From Armatimonadota bacterium (GTDB lineage Bacteria > Armatimonadota > UBA5829 > DTJY01), in the NCBI GenBank assembly GCA_017993055.1, contig JAGONM010000017.1, forward strand, positions 1 to 64,000: 64,000 nt of DNA, read 5' to 3'. Positions 50,976 through 59,378 of the stretch are shown piece after piece. Under the pieces are notes generated by a model. The model was given only the letters and a program-made list of their open reading frames with translations. It did not search any database and was not told the DNA's origin. Within the stretch, counting starts at the first letter, position 1, and each line of letters opens with the position of its first letter. The position numbers and the translations under genes were made by a program.

Positions 50976-52064
50976 ATGGCCAATGTGAAAGAGATGAATC
51001 TCCCCGGCTCAACGCGACGCAGGACCTATCGCGGGTGCGTGCACGTCCACTCCACTTTCTCCGACGGAAGCGGCTCGATACCTGAGATAGCGGAGGCCGC
51101 GAACGACGCCTCGCTCGACTTCGTCATCCTGAACGATCACAACACCCTCCGGGCGCTCGAGGACGGATGGGAGGGTCGGCGCGAGGGCGTGCTGCTACTG
51201 GTCGGCGCCGAACTGAGCACCACCGCCGGGCACTACCTCGCATTCGACCTGCCGCCGGGCTTCCGATGCGACAGGACGGGCCCCCAGGAGACCATTGACC
51301 GCGTGAACGCGAGCGGGGGATTCGGGATTCTCGCGCATCCGACCGCCCAGGAAACGTGGAAGGACTGGAGCGTATCGGGCTACGCCGGGGTCGAGATATC
51401 GAACCTGGTGAGCCTTTTCGATACCGCAGGCCGGAAGAACGCTGCCGGGGTGCTTCTGGACTTCGCGAGGACGGGCTTCCGGGAGTGCGGGAACGGCATC
51501 AGGCGAGTCATGTCTCGGGGGTCGGGCGAGTCCAGGGCCCTGTGGGCCGGTCTGCTGGCCGAGGGAAAGTGCGTCGGTCTGGGTGGGACGGACGTACACG
51601 CGAATCTCCGGCTGGGGCCGTTTCGCCTGCATATCCCGTCCTACCGCGAAGCGTTGCGGTCGCTCCAGGTGCATGTCCAGTCGCCGGACGAGATGGCCGG
51701 CGATCTCGAGCGCGACAAGCGGCTCGTCTACGGCGCGCTCCGCGAGGGCCGATGCTTCACGGTCTACTCCGCCTGGGCAGATCCCGAAGGGTTCGATTTC
51801 GCGGCCGAGAGCGGTGGAATGGAGGCGGCTATGGGCGAGTCCGTCTCGCTGAACGGCGGCGTTGTGACTCTGAGTGCGGAGGCGCCGGCGGGTGCGCCGG
51901 CCGAAATCAGGTTTCTGCGCGACCGGGCGCTCGTTCATTCCCATGAAGGAAACTCGGCATCGTTCGAGGTCCGTGAAGCCGGGGCCTATCGCGCGGAGGT
52001 ATGGCTGCGCGTCGGTAAGGGTCTCGTTCCCTGGATCGTCGGCAACCCGATCTACGTGGGCTGA
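50976..52064 (+). CDS. cytoplasmic PHP-domain phosphoesterase-like protein
   Basis: A 362-aa protein with the PHP motifs CVHVHSTFSDGSG, VILNDHNTLRA, ILAHPTAQE and LGGTDVHANLR, and a C-terminal beta domain (about 265-362) with GGVVTLSAEAPAGAPAEIRF. It has no signal peptide. It is a metal-dependent phosphoesterase by family; the substrate is unknown. The start is poorly defined: ATG 50976 lacks a clear ribosome-binding site, and an upstream in-frame ATG at 50895 is possible but would begin inside the divergent pilT promoter. It is convergent with the RseB-like gene, whose stop lies 2 bp beyond. Confidence 0.8.
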   Translation: MANVKEMNLPGSTRRRTYRGCVHVHSTFSDGSGSIPEIAEAANDASLDFVILNDHNTLRALEDGWEGRREGVLLLVGAELSTTAGHYLAFDLPPGFRCDRTGPQETIDRVNASGGFGILAHPTAQETWKDWSVSGYAGVEISNLVSLFDTAGRKNAAGVLLDFARTGFRECGNGIRRVMSRGSGESRALWAGLLAEGKCVGLGGTDVHANLRLGPFRLHIPSYREALRSLQVHVQSPDEMAGDLERDKRLVYGALREGRCFTVYSAWADPEGFDFAAESGGMEAAMGESVSLNGGVVTLSAEAPAGAPAEIRFLRDRALVHSHEGNSASFEVREAGAYRAEVWLRVGKGLVPWIVGNPIYVG

Positions 52065-52066
52065 GG

Positions 52067-53074
52067 CTACTTGACCGAGTTCCTGATCTTATCGGGCTCG
52101 CCCGCGGGCAGGTTTCCGACGAGCGTCAGGCTCAACGGGCCCTGCCGCCAGGAGAACACGCCTTGTTTCGGCCGAACAGGCCCGTCGTGCAGCCGCTCGA
52201 TGAACCTGCGGTCGAGCGTCCGCTCGGGCGTTTGGAAGAGCGTGAACGAGTTCACGTTGTTGGTGTAGCGCAGGCCGAGGATATGGCTCCCACGAAACGG
52301 CTCGACCGCCGCGCCGACGAGTTTGTACCCGGCGGGCACGTAGCCCGGCTCCACCATGCGGAAGCGGATCATGCTCCTCGCCTTGTCCACGGGCACTAGC
52401 CCCCCGACGCCTCTATCGTGCCGTACCCGGTATCCCGGCGGCGCCTCGATGCGGAACTTGCTCTCCGGTATGCTGTCCAGGAACTGCACGCGGGTGTAGT
52501 ACGACGTGGACACGACCGCGCCGTTCGGGCCGACGTCCTCGGTCTTCAGCTTGACCCACTTGTTCGTGTCAACCCAGAACTTGCGCGTCGGTCCCTGATC
52601 GCCGCCGCGCGGGCGCACGACGATCACGTAGGTGGCCTGGTCCGCGATCCTGTCGTTTCCCACGAGTTCCGCTCTCAGCTGCCCGCGGGAGAGCGCCTGG
52701 GCGGCCTGCTCGGTCCGCTGGCGCAGGACTGCAAGCCTCGACGGGCGTATTCGCAGCACCTTCTGCTGAGGCACGAGGTGGGCCATCATCCGGCCGTCGT
52801 CGGCCATGACTTCGCCTTTCAGGGCCGGAGGGGCGATATACTCCGTGCGCATACCGTTGAAGCCGTCCCGATAGACTATCTGCTCCGAGGTGACCGACGG
52901 CCCCTTGGAGATCGTTGTCACCTGGTGGGCCGTGAACGCGACGCGCCCCTCAGAATCCAGCATGTTCCGGAGGATGGAGACCGCGTCCGGCGCGGCGCAG
53001 AGGCTTCCCGCCGCCATCACCAGGCCCGCGGAGAGGGCGCCGCTCATGATTCCGGTTATTCTCAGCTTGATCAT
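52067..53074 (-). CDS. RseB/MucB-like periplasmic regulator with DUF4367-like C-terminal domain
   Basis: A 335-aa exported protein with a signal peptide (about 1-28). Residues about 30-220 match the MucB/RseB N-terminal fold: VAFTAHQVTTISKGPSVTSE, KVLRIRPSRLAVLRQRTEQA and KFWVDTNKWVKLKTED. The C-terminal 100 residues have a DUF4367-like pattern (GYVPAGYKLVGAAVEPFRG). RseB-type proteins bind the periplasmic part of the anti-sigma factor and sense outer-membrane lipid or protein stress. It is the third gene of an ECF sigma operon, 29 bp after the anti-sigma gene, which supports that role. Confidence 0.82.
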   Translation of the reverse strand: MIKLRITGIMSGALSAGLVMAAGSLCAAPDAVSILRNMLDSEGRVAFTAHQVTTISKGPSVTSEQIVYRDGFNGMRTEYIAPPALKGEVMADDGRMMAHLVPQQKVLRIRPSRLAVLRQRTEQAAQALSRGQLRAELVGNDRIADQATYVIVVRPRGGDQGPTRKFWVDTNKWVKLKTEDVGPNGAVVSTSYYTRVQFLDSIPESKFRIEAPPGYRVRHDRGVGGLVPVDKARSMIRFRMVEPGYVPAGYKLVGAAVEPFRGSHILGLRYTNNVNSFTLFQTPERTLDRRFIERLHDGPVRPKQGVFSWRQGPLSLTLVGNLPAGEPDKIRNSVK

Positions 53075-53103
53075 AAGTCACTTGCGAGCCGGCGCGCCGC
53101 CGA

Positions 53104-53598
53104 CTAGAGCTGCCCGCCCAGGTCCCTCGCGCGCTCTCCCAGGATGACCGCCGAATCGTCGGCAAGCGGGTTCGCCGATGCAAACGTCGCATGCTCCGAC
53201 CGGCACTTCTCGATATACTCCCAGTCCATGGCATTCCGACCGTCGCGGGCCCTGTGCGTCAGCGTCAGCGCCGAACCGACTATGAGCAGGCAGACGGCCA
53301 GCGCCGCGATAACCGGCCGGAGGAAATGCGGCCTGCCGAAGAGCCTCTCCCGCAGGACCTTCTTCTCACCGCGAGCGGGGACGGACGTTATCCGCGATCT
53401 CAGGCGCGCCTCGAAACCCTCCGGGGCCGCGAGCCTGTCGAGAGACCGTATGAGCGACGAGGTGTTCTCGAGTTCCGTCACGAGCGACCGGCAGTCACGG
53501 CAGAGGCTCATGTGAGACTCCATCTCCCCCGCGACGCCCTTCTCGAGGGCTCCGTCCACGTAATCGGTTATGTACTTCGCAAACTGATTGCAGTTCAT
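53104..53598 (-). CDS. transmembrane anti-sigma factor with zinc-finger (ZAS) domain
   Basis: A 164-aa protein. The N-terminal anti-sigma domain has the zinc pattern His29-x3-Cys33-x2-Cys36 (SHMSLCRDC) with Cys3 as a likely fourth ligand. It also has a helical region that would clamp sigma. A single membrane helix (about 95-113) is followed by a short 50-residue periplasmic tail, shorter than in E. coli RseA. It should hold the ECF sigma factor at the membrane until regulated cleavage. It lies 12 bp after the sigma gene and before the RseB-like gene. Confidence 0.9.
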   Translation of the reverse strand: MNCNQFAKYITDYVDGALEKGVAGEMESHMSLCRDCRSLVTELENTSSLIRSLDRLAAPEGFEARLRSRITSVPARGEKKVLRERLFGRPHFLRPVIAALAVCLLIVGSALTLTHRARDGRNAMDWEYIEKCRSEHATFASANPLADDSAVILGERARDLGGQL

Positions 53599-53610
53599 GC
53601 CGCTGCCTCG

Positions 53611-54201
53611 TCACGCTTCCACATAGGCCCTCAGCCAGTTTCTCAACTGCATCCGCGCGTTGAACAGGCGGGACTTCACCGTGCCGACCGGCACGCCGAG
53701 CGCCTCAGCGATCTCCTCGTATGACATGCCTTCCATGTCGTAGAGCAGTATCGCGGCCCGCAGCTTGTCCGGCAACCGGGAGAGCGCCGCCCGCACCTCC
53801 TGCTGAAGCTCGGCCCTCTCGCACACGATCTGCGGGTCGTGCGTGGTGTCCGGCAGGTCGGTCTCGCGCGGTCCCTCGTCGCCGTCCCGCACTCTTTCTG
53901 GAGTCGCGAGCAGCCTCCGCTCGGTCGCCCAGCGCCGGTACTTGTCAATGCAGAGGTTGTTCGCGATCCTGTAGAGCCACGTCCGGAGGTTCGACTCCTG
54001 GCGGAATGATCTGAGCCCCGAATACGCGCGAACGAACACCTCCTGGGCGAGGTCTTCCACCTCATCCCGGTTCGATATCATCCTGCTGATATAGTTGTAG
54101 ATCCCGTCCTTGTATCGCGCGACGATCTCCTCGAAGGCGGCAGTGTCGCCTTCCTGACATCGAAGCACGAGGACGGCATCGGCGCTGATCAAACGGTCCA
54201 T
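53611..54201 (-). CDS. ECF RNA polymerase sigma factor (RpoE/SigW type)
   Basis: A 196-aa sigma-70 factor with regions 2 and 4 only. Region 2 has EVEDLAQEVFVRAYSGLRSF and LRTWLYRIANNLCIDKYR. A linker of about 40 aa is rich in Asp and Glu. Region 4 is LPDKLRAAILLYDMEGMSY, with the helix-turn-helix EEIAEALGVPVGTVKSRLFN. GAGGGGAGG lies directly before ATG 54201. The gene heads a sigma, anti-sigma, RseB-like operon, and its own promoter (54236-54262) matches the sigma-E consensus, pointing to autoregulation in response to envelope stress. Confidence 0.95.
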   Translation of the reverse strand: MDRLISADAVLVLRCQEGDTAAFEEIVARYKDGIYNYISRMISNRDEVEDLAQEVFVRAYSGLRSFRQESNLRTWLYRIANNLCIDKYRRWATERRLLATPERVRDGDEGPRETDLPDTTHDPQIVCERAELQQEVRAALSRLPDKLRAAILLYDMEGMSYEEIAEALGVPVGTVKSRLFNARMQLRNWLRAYVEA

Positions 54202-54235
54202 CCTCCCCTCGGCGCGAGATGGAGAATCATTGCTG

Positions 54236-54262
54236 ATAGACGGATACGGATCGCAAAAGTTC
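54236..54262 (-). promoter_or_regulatory. sigma-E-type autoregulatory promoter of the ECF operon
   Basis: On the minus strand GAACTT (54262-54257), a 16-bp spacer and TCTAT (54240-54236) match the E. coli sigma-E consensus GAACTT-N16-TCTGA closely. The start would be near 54230, leaving about 28 nt to the ATG. Confidence 0.7.
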
Positions 54263-54411
54263 AGTTCGATCGGCCTGATGCGTCGGATCAGTCTCTACAT
54301 CCAGAATAGTCGGAACAGGTGTGTCAATGCAATAGAGGAGGTCTGTCTGAGCGGTCCCGAATCGGTCTTGGCGCGGCGGCTCTGGAGTATGCCCGGCGGT
54401 GGGCGCGACGC

Positions 54412-54474
54412 GTCATGCTGAGCTTGACTCAGCATCCAGGAGAGCGGTGGACCCTGAATCAAGTTCAGGGTGAC
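54412..54474. repeat. 63-bp double-hairpin dispersed repeat, copy E
   Basis: Begins GTCATGCTGAGCTTGACTCA and ends CAGGGTGAC. The left half is of the TGCTGA/TCAGCA type and the right half CCCTGA/TCAGGG, the reverse order of copies C and D. It lies in the 314-bp gap upstream of the ECF operon; the rest of that gap shows only the promoter at 54236. Confidence 0.9.
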
Positions 54475-54515
54475 GGGCGGTCGTCCCAGGTGACAGGCGC
54501 GGCGGAGGAAGGCCG

Positions 54516-54842
54516 CTAGCTCTCCTCGAGTTCCTTGAAAAGCGACATGAGCTTGTCCTCGTGCTGAAGCTCGATAGCGGAGAATGAGAGGTCGAATGCG
54601 AGAAGCCAGAGAAGGGCTACCGCCTCATCCCTCGGCATGTCCAGCACCCTGACGAAGAAGTCCTTGAGTATCCCTTCGTACGACGCCGCCTTCTCTTCCA
54701 GGATTATCCTGCCCGTCGAGCCGGGGCCGGGAACGCCCAGTTCCATGCGGTCGAGGAACTCCCGGACGTTCGCCGGCGTGGCATGCTCCAACGCCGCGCC
54801 AAACTCCTTCGTGATGAGCTGTCTGAGTTCTCTAGTGTCCAA
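54516..54842 (-). CDS. hypothetical 108-aa helical protein
   Basis: I do not recognise this protein. It is short, predicted helical, with an amphipathic N terminus (TRELRQLITKEFGAALEHA) and a hydrophobic stretch DEAVALLWLLAFDLSFSAIE that is too acidic at its ends to be a sure membrane helix. It begins at TTG 54842 in another frame 11 nt before the end of fruK, so it is probably translated from the same message. It ends 38 bp from repeat E. A link to sugar metabolism is inferred only from position. Confidence 0.6.
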   Translation of the reverse strand: MDTRELRQLITKEFGAALEHATPANVREFLDRMELGVPGPGSTGRIILEEKAASYEGILKDFFVRVLDMPRDEAVALLWLLAFDLSFSAIELQHEDKLMSLFKELEES

Positions 54843-55788
54843 TCTTGTGACCGTCCTGGGAAATCCTCATCGTTTCAACCCTGTCGAGCAGTTCGAGCAC
54901 CTGGGTCCGGCTGCATATCCCGGTGCCGTCGGTCATCGCCGTCGCCGCTCCCGCCGCCGAACCCCAACGCAGCGCTTCGCCCAGGTCGCCGCCCTGCAAG
55001 AGGATGTGCAGGATTCCTGCGACCATCGAGTCGCCCGAGCCGATAGTGCTGACCGGCCTCACGTCGGGCGGCACGGCCTGCCACGCGCCGTCATCGTTTG
55101 CGGCGATAGCGCCCTTCGCGCCCATCGAGATCACAACCAGTTCGATCCCCTTGTCCCGCAGCAGCTTCAAGGCCGCAAGGGCATCGTCCTGCCCCTTGAT
55201 ATCTATACCCACAAGCCGCCTTACCTCATCCCTGTTCGGCTTGATCATGAACGGCCTGCACTCCATGCCGCGAACCATCGGTTCGCCGTCGCTATCGAGT
55301 ACGATCCCGGCCCCGCCGGCCCGGGCGATCTCGCCGAGGTCGCAGTAGACGTCGCTCGGCACTCCCTGCGAAGGGCTGCCCCCGAACAGCACGAAGTCCG
55401 CCCTGGACGCCGCGTCGCGGACCTTGAGCCGAAGCTCCTGCAATTCGTCGGCCGAGATCGTCGGCCCCGGCTCGTTGAGCATCGTCGGCGGCGAACCGGA
55501 TGCTTCCTGCACCGAGATGTTCGTCCGCGTCTCGCCCGATATCCGGACGAAGTCGGCAGGCACGCCCTCCAGCCTCAGCTCGTTCTCGATCTGACGGCCG
55601 GGCCGGTCGCCGAGAAAACCCAGCGCAAGGGTCTCGGTGCCGAGTTCCTTCAGTACGCGCGAGGCGTTGATACCCTTGCCGCCGGCGTCAATCTCGATCC
55701 TCTCGATTCTGTTCGTGTCGTGGGGGAGAAGACGATCCAGGTAGATGGTCTTGTCCAGCGCCGGGTTGAGCGTCACGGTTGCTATCAC
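54832..55788 (-). CDS. fruK: 1-phosphofructokinase family kinase (PfkB)
   Basis: A 318-aa PfkB-fold kinase. The opening ATVTLNPALDKTIYLDRL and GGKGINASRVLKELG are typical of FruK/LacC, which phosphorylate fructose 1-phosphate or tagatose 6-phosphate. The catalytic base lies in the C-terminal anion-hole motif STIGSGDSMVAG (Asp in GSGDS). It starts at GTG 55788 with AGGTGAG upstream. It follows the aldolase gene beyond a terminator, so it may be only partly co-transcribed. No PTS gene is visible; 6-phosphofructokinase activity, known for some PfkB members, is an alternative. Confidence 0.85.
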   Translation of the reverse strand: MIATVTLNPALDKTIYLDRLLPHDTNRIERIEIDAGGKGINASRVLKELGTETLALGFLGDRPGRQIENELRLEGVPADFVRISGETRTNISVQEASGSPPTMLNEPGPTISADELQELRLKVRDAASRADFVLFGGSPSQGVPSDVYCDLGEIARAGGAGIVLDSDGEPMVRGMECRPFMIKPNRDEVRRLVGIDIKGQDDALAALKLLRDKGIELVVISMGAKGAIAANDDGAWQAVPPDVRPVSTIGSGDSMVAGILHILLQGGDLGEALRWGSAAGAATAMTDGTGICSRTQVLELLDRVETMRISQDGHKIGH

Positions 55789-55843
55789 GGTCTCACCTGT
55801 CGAGGCTACATTCCTTTAGACGAGATTTCGGGTTCAGTGTTCC

Positions 55844-55886
55844 CTCGGACCTGTCCGACTCGGCTGACGTGTCCGGCAAGTCAGGC
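55844..55886. repeat. 9-bp-period tract (GTCCGAC type) upstream of fruK
   Basis: CTCGGACCT (55844), GTCCGACTC (55853), GGCTGACGT (55862) and GTCCGGCAA (55871) are followed by GTCAGGC. It lies in the leader between the aldolase terminator and fruK. Confidence 0.75.
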
Positions 55887-55900
55887 GCTGCCATACAGAC

Positions 55901-55930
55901 AAAAAGGGGCGAGGTGCAATACCCCGCCCC
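55901..55930 (-). terminator. Rho-independent terminator after fba
   Basis: On the minus strand GGGGCG (55930-55925) pairs with CGCCCC (55911-55906), closed by a GC-rich bulged stem, and is followed by TTTTT (55905-55901). It lies 21 bp after the aldolase stop. Confidence 0.8.
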
Positions 55931-55951
55931 TCTCACTCGCTTCAAGCGAGA

Positions 55952-56902
55952 CTACTTGCCGAGCGCCGCTCTCACGGCGTCGAGCTGGCCTGCCGAGCCG
56001 AGCAGTTCGTTGCGGCTGGCGATGAACTTCGCGTACTCTTCCATGAACACCTTGCCGATCGGGCGGAAGTCGAAGACTTCCGGCTTGTCGCGGAAGAACT
56101 CGCGGTGAACGCGCGTCCACACCAGGCGGCCGTCGGTGTCAATGTTGATCTTGCAGACGCCCAGCTTGGCTGCGGGCAGATACTGGGCCGGGTCCACGCC
56201 CTTCGCGCCCTTCAGGTTCCCGCCGGCGGCGTTGATCCGCTCGACCTCATCCTGAGGCACCGATGACGAGCCGTGCAGGACGAGCGGGTATCCGGGCACG
56301 AGTTCCTGGATGCCCTTGACGATCTCGAAGTGGAGGCCCTGCGATCCGCTGAACTTGAACGCGCCGTGGCTCGTGCCGATGGCGCATGCGAGGCAGTCGC
56401 AGCCGGTCCGCTGTATGAACTCCGCCGCCTGCTTCGGGTCGGTCAGGTGAGCCTGGTCCTCGGACACGCTGACGTGCTCCTCGACCCCTCCGAGCTGTCC
56501 CAGCTCGGCCTCGACGCTGATACCCTTCGCGTGGGCCGCGTCAACGACTCTCTTGGTCGTGGCGATGTTGGTCTCGAAGTCCTCGTGGCTTGCGTCAATC
56601 ATGACGGACGAGTAGAAACCGGACTCGATGCAGTCGTAGCAGGTCTGCTCGTCGCCGTGATCCAGGTGGACGGCGAAGATGGCGTCCGGGAAGATCTGAT
56701 CCGCCGCGCGGATCATGCCCTCGAGCATCAGCTTGTTGGTGTACGAGCGGGCGCCTTTGGATATCTGGATGATGAACGGCGCCTTGGAGTCCAGGCAGCC
56801 TCGGAAGAGGCCCATGGTCTGCTCGGCGTTGTTGATGTTGTACGCGCCCAGGGCGTACTTGCCGTATGCCTGTGCGAACAGCTCCTTGGTGGTTACGATC
56901 AT
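55952..56902 (-). CDS. fba: class II fructose-bisphosphate aldolase
   Basis: A 316-aa zinc aldolase that interconverts fructose 1,6-bisphosphate with glyceraldehyde 3-phosphate and dihydroxyacetone phosphate. Zinc-binding HLDHGDEQT, SVMIDASHEDFETN, VEAELGQLGG, AIGTSHGAFKF and LHGSSSVPQDE are all intact. CKINIDTDGRLVW contributes the phosphate site. The length is typical of the shorter FbaA/GatY-like group; tagatose-bisphosphate aldolase is a related alternative. AAGGAGAAG precedes ATG 56902. It has a clear promoter and terminator, and with fruK it forms a fructose entry point into glycolysis. Confidence 0.94.
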   Translation of the reverse strand: MIVTTKELFAQAYGKYALGAYNINNAEQTMGLFRGCLDSKAPFIIQISKGARSYTNKLMLEGMIRAADQIFPDAIFAVHLDHGDEQTCYDCIESGFYSSVMIDASHEDFETNIATTKRVVDAAHAKGISVEAELGQLGGVEEHVSVSEDQAHLTDPKQAAEFIQRTGCDCLACAIGTSHGAFKFSGSQGLHFEIVKGIQELVPGYPLVLHGSSSVPQDEVERINAAGGNLKGAKGVDPAQYLPAAKLGVCKINIDTDGRLVWTRVHREFFRDKPEVFDFRPIGKVFMEEYAKFIASRNELLGSAGQLDAVRAALGK

Positions 56903-56976
56903 TCAAGCTTCTCCTTGATTTGAGTTTGTTTCGGGAAAGCCCGCGCCTTCTGCCGGCCGGGCCGCACGCAACCGCT

Positions 56977-57006
56977 AGTATACCCCCAACAGGCGCGCAA
57001 AGTCAA
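56977..57006 (-). promoter_or_regulatory. sigma-70 promoter of fba
   Basis: On the minus strand TTGACT (57006-57001) and TATACT (56982-56977) are 18 bp apart, giving a start near 56970 and a leader of about 68 nt. Confidence 0.7.
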
Positions 57007-57095
57007 AGTTGCGACCCCTGACGGACCAAGGTATCGTGCCAGTGCGCGTCGAAAACTCCACACGACGGAGCGCCGTCCGAGAAACGGGGGATACT

Positions 57096-59378
57096 ATGAG
57101 AAGCCGCGTGATTCCTTTCTTGCTGGTTCTGATGCTGGGCGCGCCGGTGTGGGCCGGCGGAAACATGGTCGCAAACCCGGGGTTCGAGGCCGGCTCCGGG
57201 GAAGACTCGCTCCCCGCCGGGGGCTGGTGGGTTTACAAGACCGAGGAAGGTCGGCCCGACGTGACGGTGGACACCGCCGTCGCTCACCAGGGGGCCGCCT
57301 CCGTCAGGCTCGCTTCCAGGGAGTCGGGCCGTTTCACCGTCGTCAGCGCGCCGTTCCCCGTCACCCCGTACGACGACATCCGGTTCGAGGCCTTCGTCCG
57401 CGCGCAGAACCTTCGGGGCGGCAAGGAGTGCGTCGGCGTTGCGCTGAGCTTCCGCGATGCCGACGGCAGGGTCTTCGACCGCAACTTCGTCTATCCCGGG
57501 AAGGCCCTCTCAGGGAAGTGGACCTGGCTCACGGGTATGGCCGACGTGCCCGCCAACGCCGCGACCGGCGAGATCTTCCTCCAGTTCAGCCGGGCGTCGG
57601 GCGCGGTCTGGTTCGACAGCGTGTCGGCCGTCACGGACAACCTTATATCCCTCACTCTCGCCGAGGCGCCGAAGACTTACGTCGGCGAGCAGACGATCAC
57701 GGCCGTTGTCGAGAACCGGGGCGGTTCTCCCCTGGCGGGGTCGCTCAGGCTGACCGTCGGCAAGCAGGTATCAGACACTCCCATCTCGGTCGCAGCCGGG
57801 TCCGCGAGCCGGATACCGCTCAAGATCGAGACGAAGTCAGTCGGCAAGCACGACTACACCCTGGAGTTCCTCAACGCATCCGGCGCGACCGAGAGGAAGA
57901 TCGCAGGCAGCTTCAACACCGCCGCGCCGCTGACCGTCTACCCCGCGTGCCCCTGCTACCACGCCGTCGGCGAGGGCGACGGCTCGACCCGCGTGGATGT
58001 GCTGGTCAACGTGCATCCCGACCGTCTGCCCGGCGCGAAGCTGGAGGTCCGCGTCGTGGATTCCGGCGGCAACACGCTCGACACGGCCTCCGTGGACGCG
58101 TCGAAGGGCGGTTTCGTGGGGCATGAGTTCAAAGTGCTGGTGGATTCGGCGGGGGTCTTCACGGCGTCCGTCAGGCTGGCCGACTCCGAGGGCCGCGATA
58201 TCGGCGGCGGGCAGGAAACGATCCACGTCCGGCCGAGAGATGAGTCGCGGGTGCTCATGGGTCCCGACGGCTTCCCGATCGTCAACGGCAAGCCCGAGTT
58301 CCCGCTCGGCCTGTACAGCGCGGGCAGGTTCCCCGAGATGGGAGAGGCCGGGTTCTCGTTCAACCACAGCTATCAGATCGTGACCGGAGACGCCGATGAT
58401 CCCATCAACGTGAATGACATCCGTCTTAAGGACCTGCTCGACCGAAGCGCCGAGGCCGGTCTGAGGATGATGGTCGAACTGCCCCGGAAGGCGATCGAGC
58501 AGGGCAAGTGGGAGCAGGTCGGCCGCCGCATCGAGACCTTCCGAAACCATCCCGGTCTCGGCTTCTGGGGCTCGGAAGAGCGCGTGGCCAGGGGCGAGGG
58601 CCCTCTAAAGAACATCGCCGGCGTCTATCGGATCGTCAAGGAGATGGACCCCAATCACCCGTTCGTCCTCGGCGACACCTATGATGTGATCACGGAAGTG
58701 CCCAAGGACCGGAGCTTCTTCTTTCCAGATGGCATGATGGACGTCGGCATCTGGTGGTACTATCCTATTCCCATGGAGCCGAACCCGGAGGCTCCTGCCC
58801 CGGCGGTGAAGAAGGACCCGACTTTCATTCCGCCGACCTGGCTCACCAACTACAACGGAGTCAAGCCGCTCTGGATCGCCATCCAGTGCTACAAGCAGCC
58901 GCGCATTGACGGGCGATACCCAACCCGGGCCGAGTACCGCCAGATGTGCTACATGCCGATCGTCTACGGCGCGAAGGGTGTCGCCTTCTACACCGGCTCA
59001 GGCCAGCTCGACTACAACAAGAAGCCCGCGGGAATCCTCAACAACCCCGAGGAGGGCGACTGGGAGTACATCAAGCAGTTGATCCGTGAGATGCGCGACC
59101 TGAACCCCGTCCTCACGGCTCAGACTACCGACAGCTTGATCGAGAAATCGCCCGTAGACGCCCCTGTGGACTTCATCGTCAAGGATGTCGGAGGGAAGTT
59201 CGTAATGATCGCGGTGAACCGGGCGAAGAAGGCGATCACGATACGCTTCGCCGGGCCGGGAGTCACCGGCGCGAAGGTCGAGGTCCACGGCGAAGGCCGC
59301 ACATTGCCCGTGAAGGACTTCGCATTCACCGACACATTCGCGCCCTACGCGGTGCACATCTACATGCTCGGGCGGTGA
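57096..59378 (+). CDS. secreted glycosidase-like protein with CBM and Ig-like domains
   Basis: A 760-aa protein with a signal peptide (about 1-21). Residues about 24-190 form a CBM4/9-like jellyroll (NMVANPGFEAGSGEDSLPAG, SVRLASRESGRF). Two Ig-like domains (about 195-400) precede a TIM-barrel-type domain starting at GFPIVNGKPEFPLGLYSAG. It continues with HPGLGFWGSEERVARGEGPL and GIWWYYPIPMEPNPEAPAP, and ends in a small beta domain. It resembles clan GH-A-like barrels, but a clear pair of catalytic Glu is not obvious, so activity is uncertain. ATG 57096 is chosen for the signal peptide; the ribosome-binding site is weak (GGGGG). Its TGA abuts the stop of the next gene (TGATCA). Confidence 0.65.
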   Translation: MRSRVIPFLLVLMLGAPVWAGGNMVANPGFEAGSGEDSLPAGGWWVYKTEEGRPDVTVDTAVAHQGAASVRLASRESGRFTVVSAPFPVTPYDDIRFEAFVRAQNLRGGKECVGVALSFRDADGRVFDRNFVYPGKALSGKWTWLTGMADVPANAATGEIFLQFSRASGAVWFDSVSAVTDNLISLTLAEAPKTYVGEQTITAVVENRGGSPLAGSLRLTVGKQVSDTPISVAAGSASRIPLKIETKSVGKHDYTLEFLNASGATERKIAGSFNTAAPLTVYPACPCYHAVGEGDGSTRVDVLVNVHPDRLPGAKLEVRVVDSGGNTLDTASVDASKGGFVGHEFKVLVDSAGVFTASVRLADSEGRDIGGGQETIHVRPRDESRVLMGPDGFPIVNGKPEFPLGLYSAGRFPEMGEAGFSFNHSYQIVTGDADDPINVNDIRLKDLLDRSAEAGLRMMVELPRKAIEQGKWEQVGRRIETFRNHPGLGFWGSEERVARGEGPLKNIAGVYRIVKEMDPNHPFVLGDTYDVITEVPKDRSFFFPDGMMDVGIWWYYPIPMEPNPEAPAPAVKKDPTFIPPTWLTNYNGVKPLWIAIQCYKQPRIDGRYPTRAEYRQMCYMPIVYGAKGVAFYTGSGQLDYNKKPAGILNNPEEGDWEYIKQLIREMRDLNPVLTAQTTDSLIEKSPVDAPVDFIVKDVGGKFVMIAVNRAKKAITIRFAGPGVTGAKVEVHGEGRTLPVKDFAFTDTFAPYAVHIYMLGR

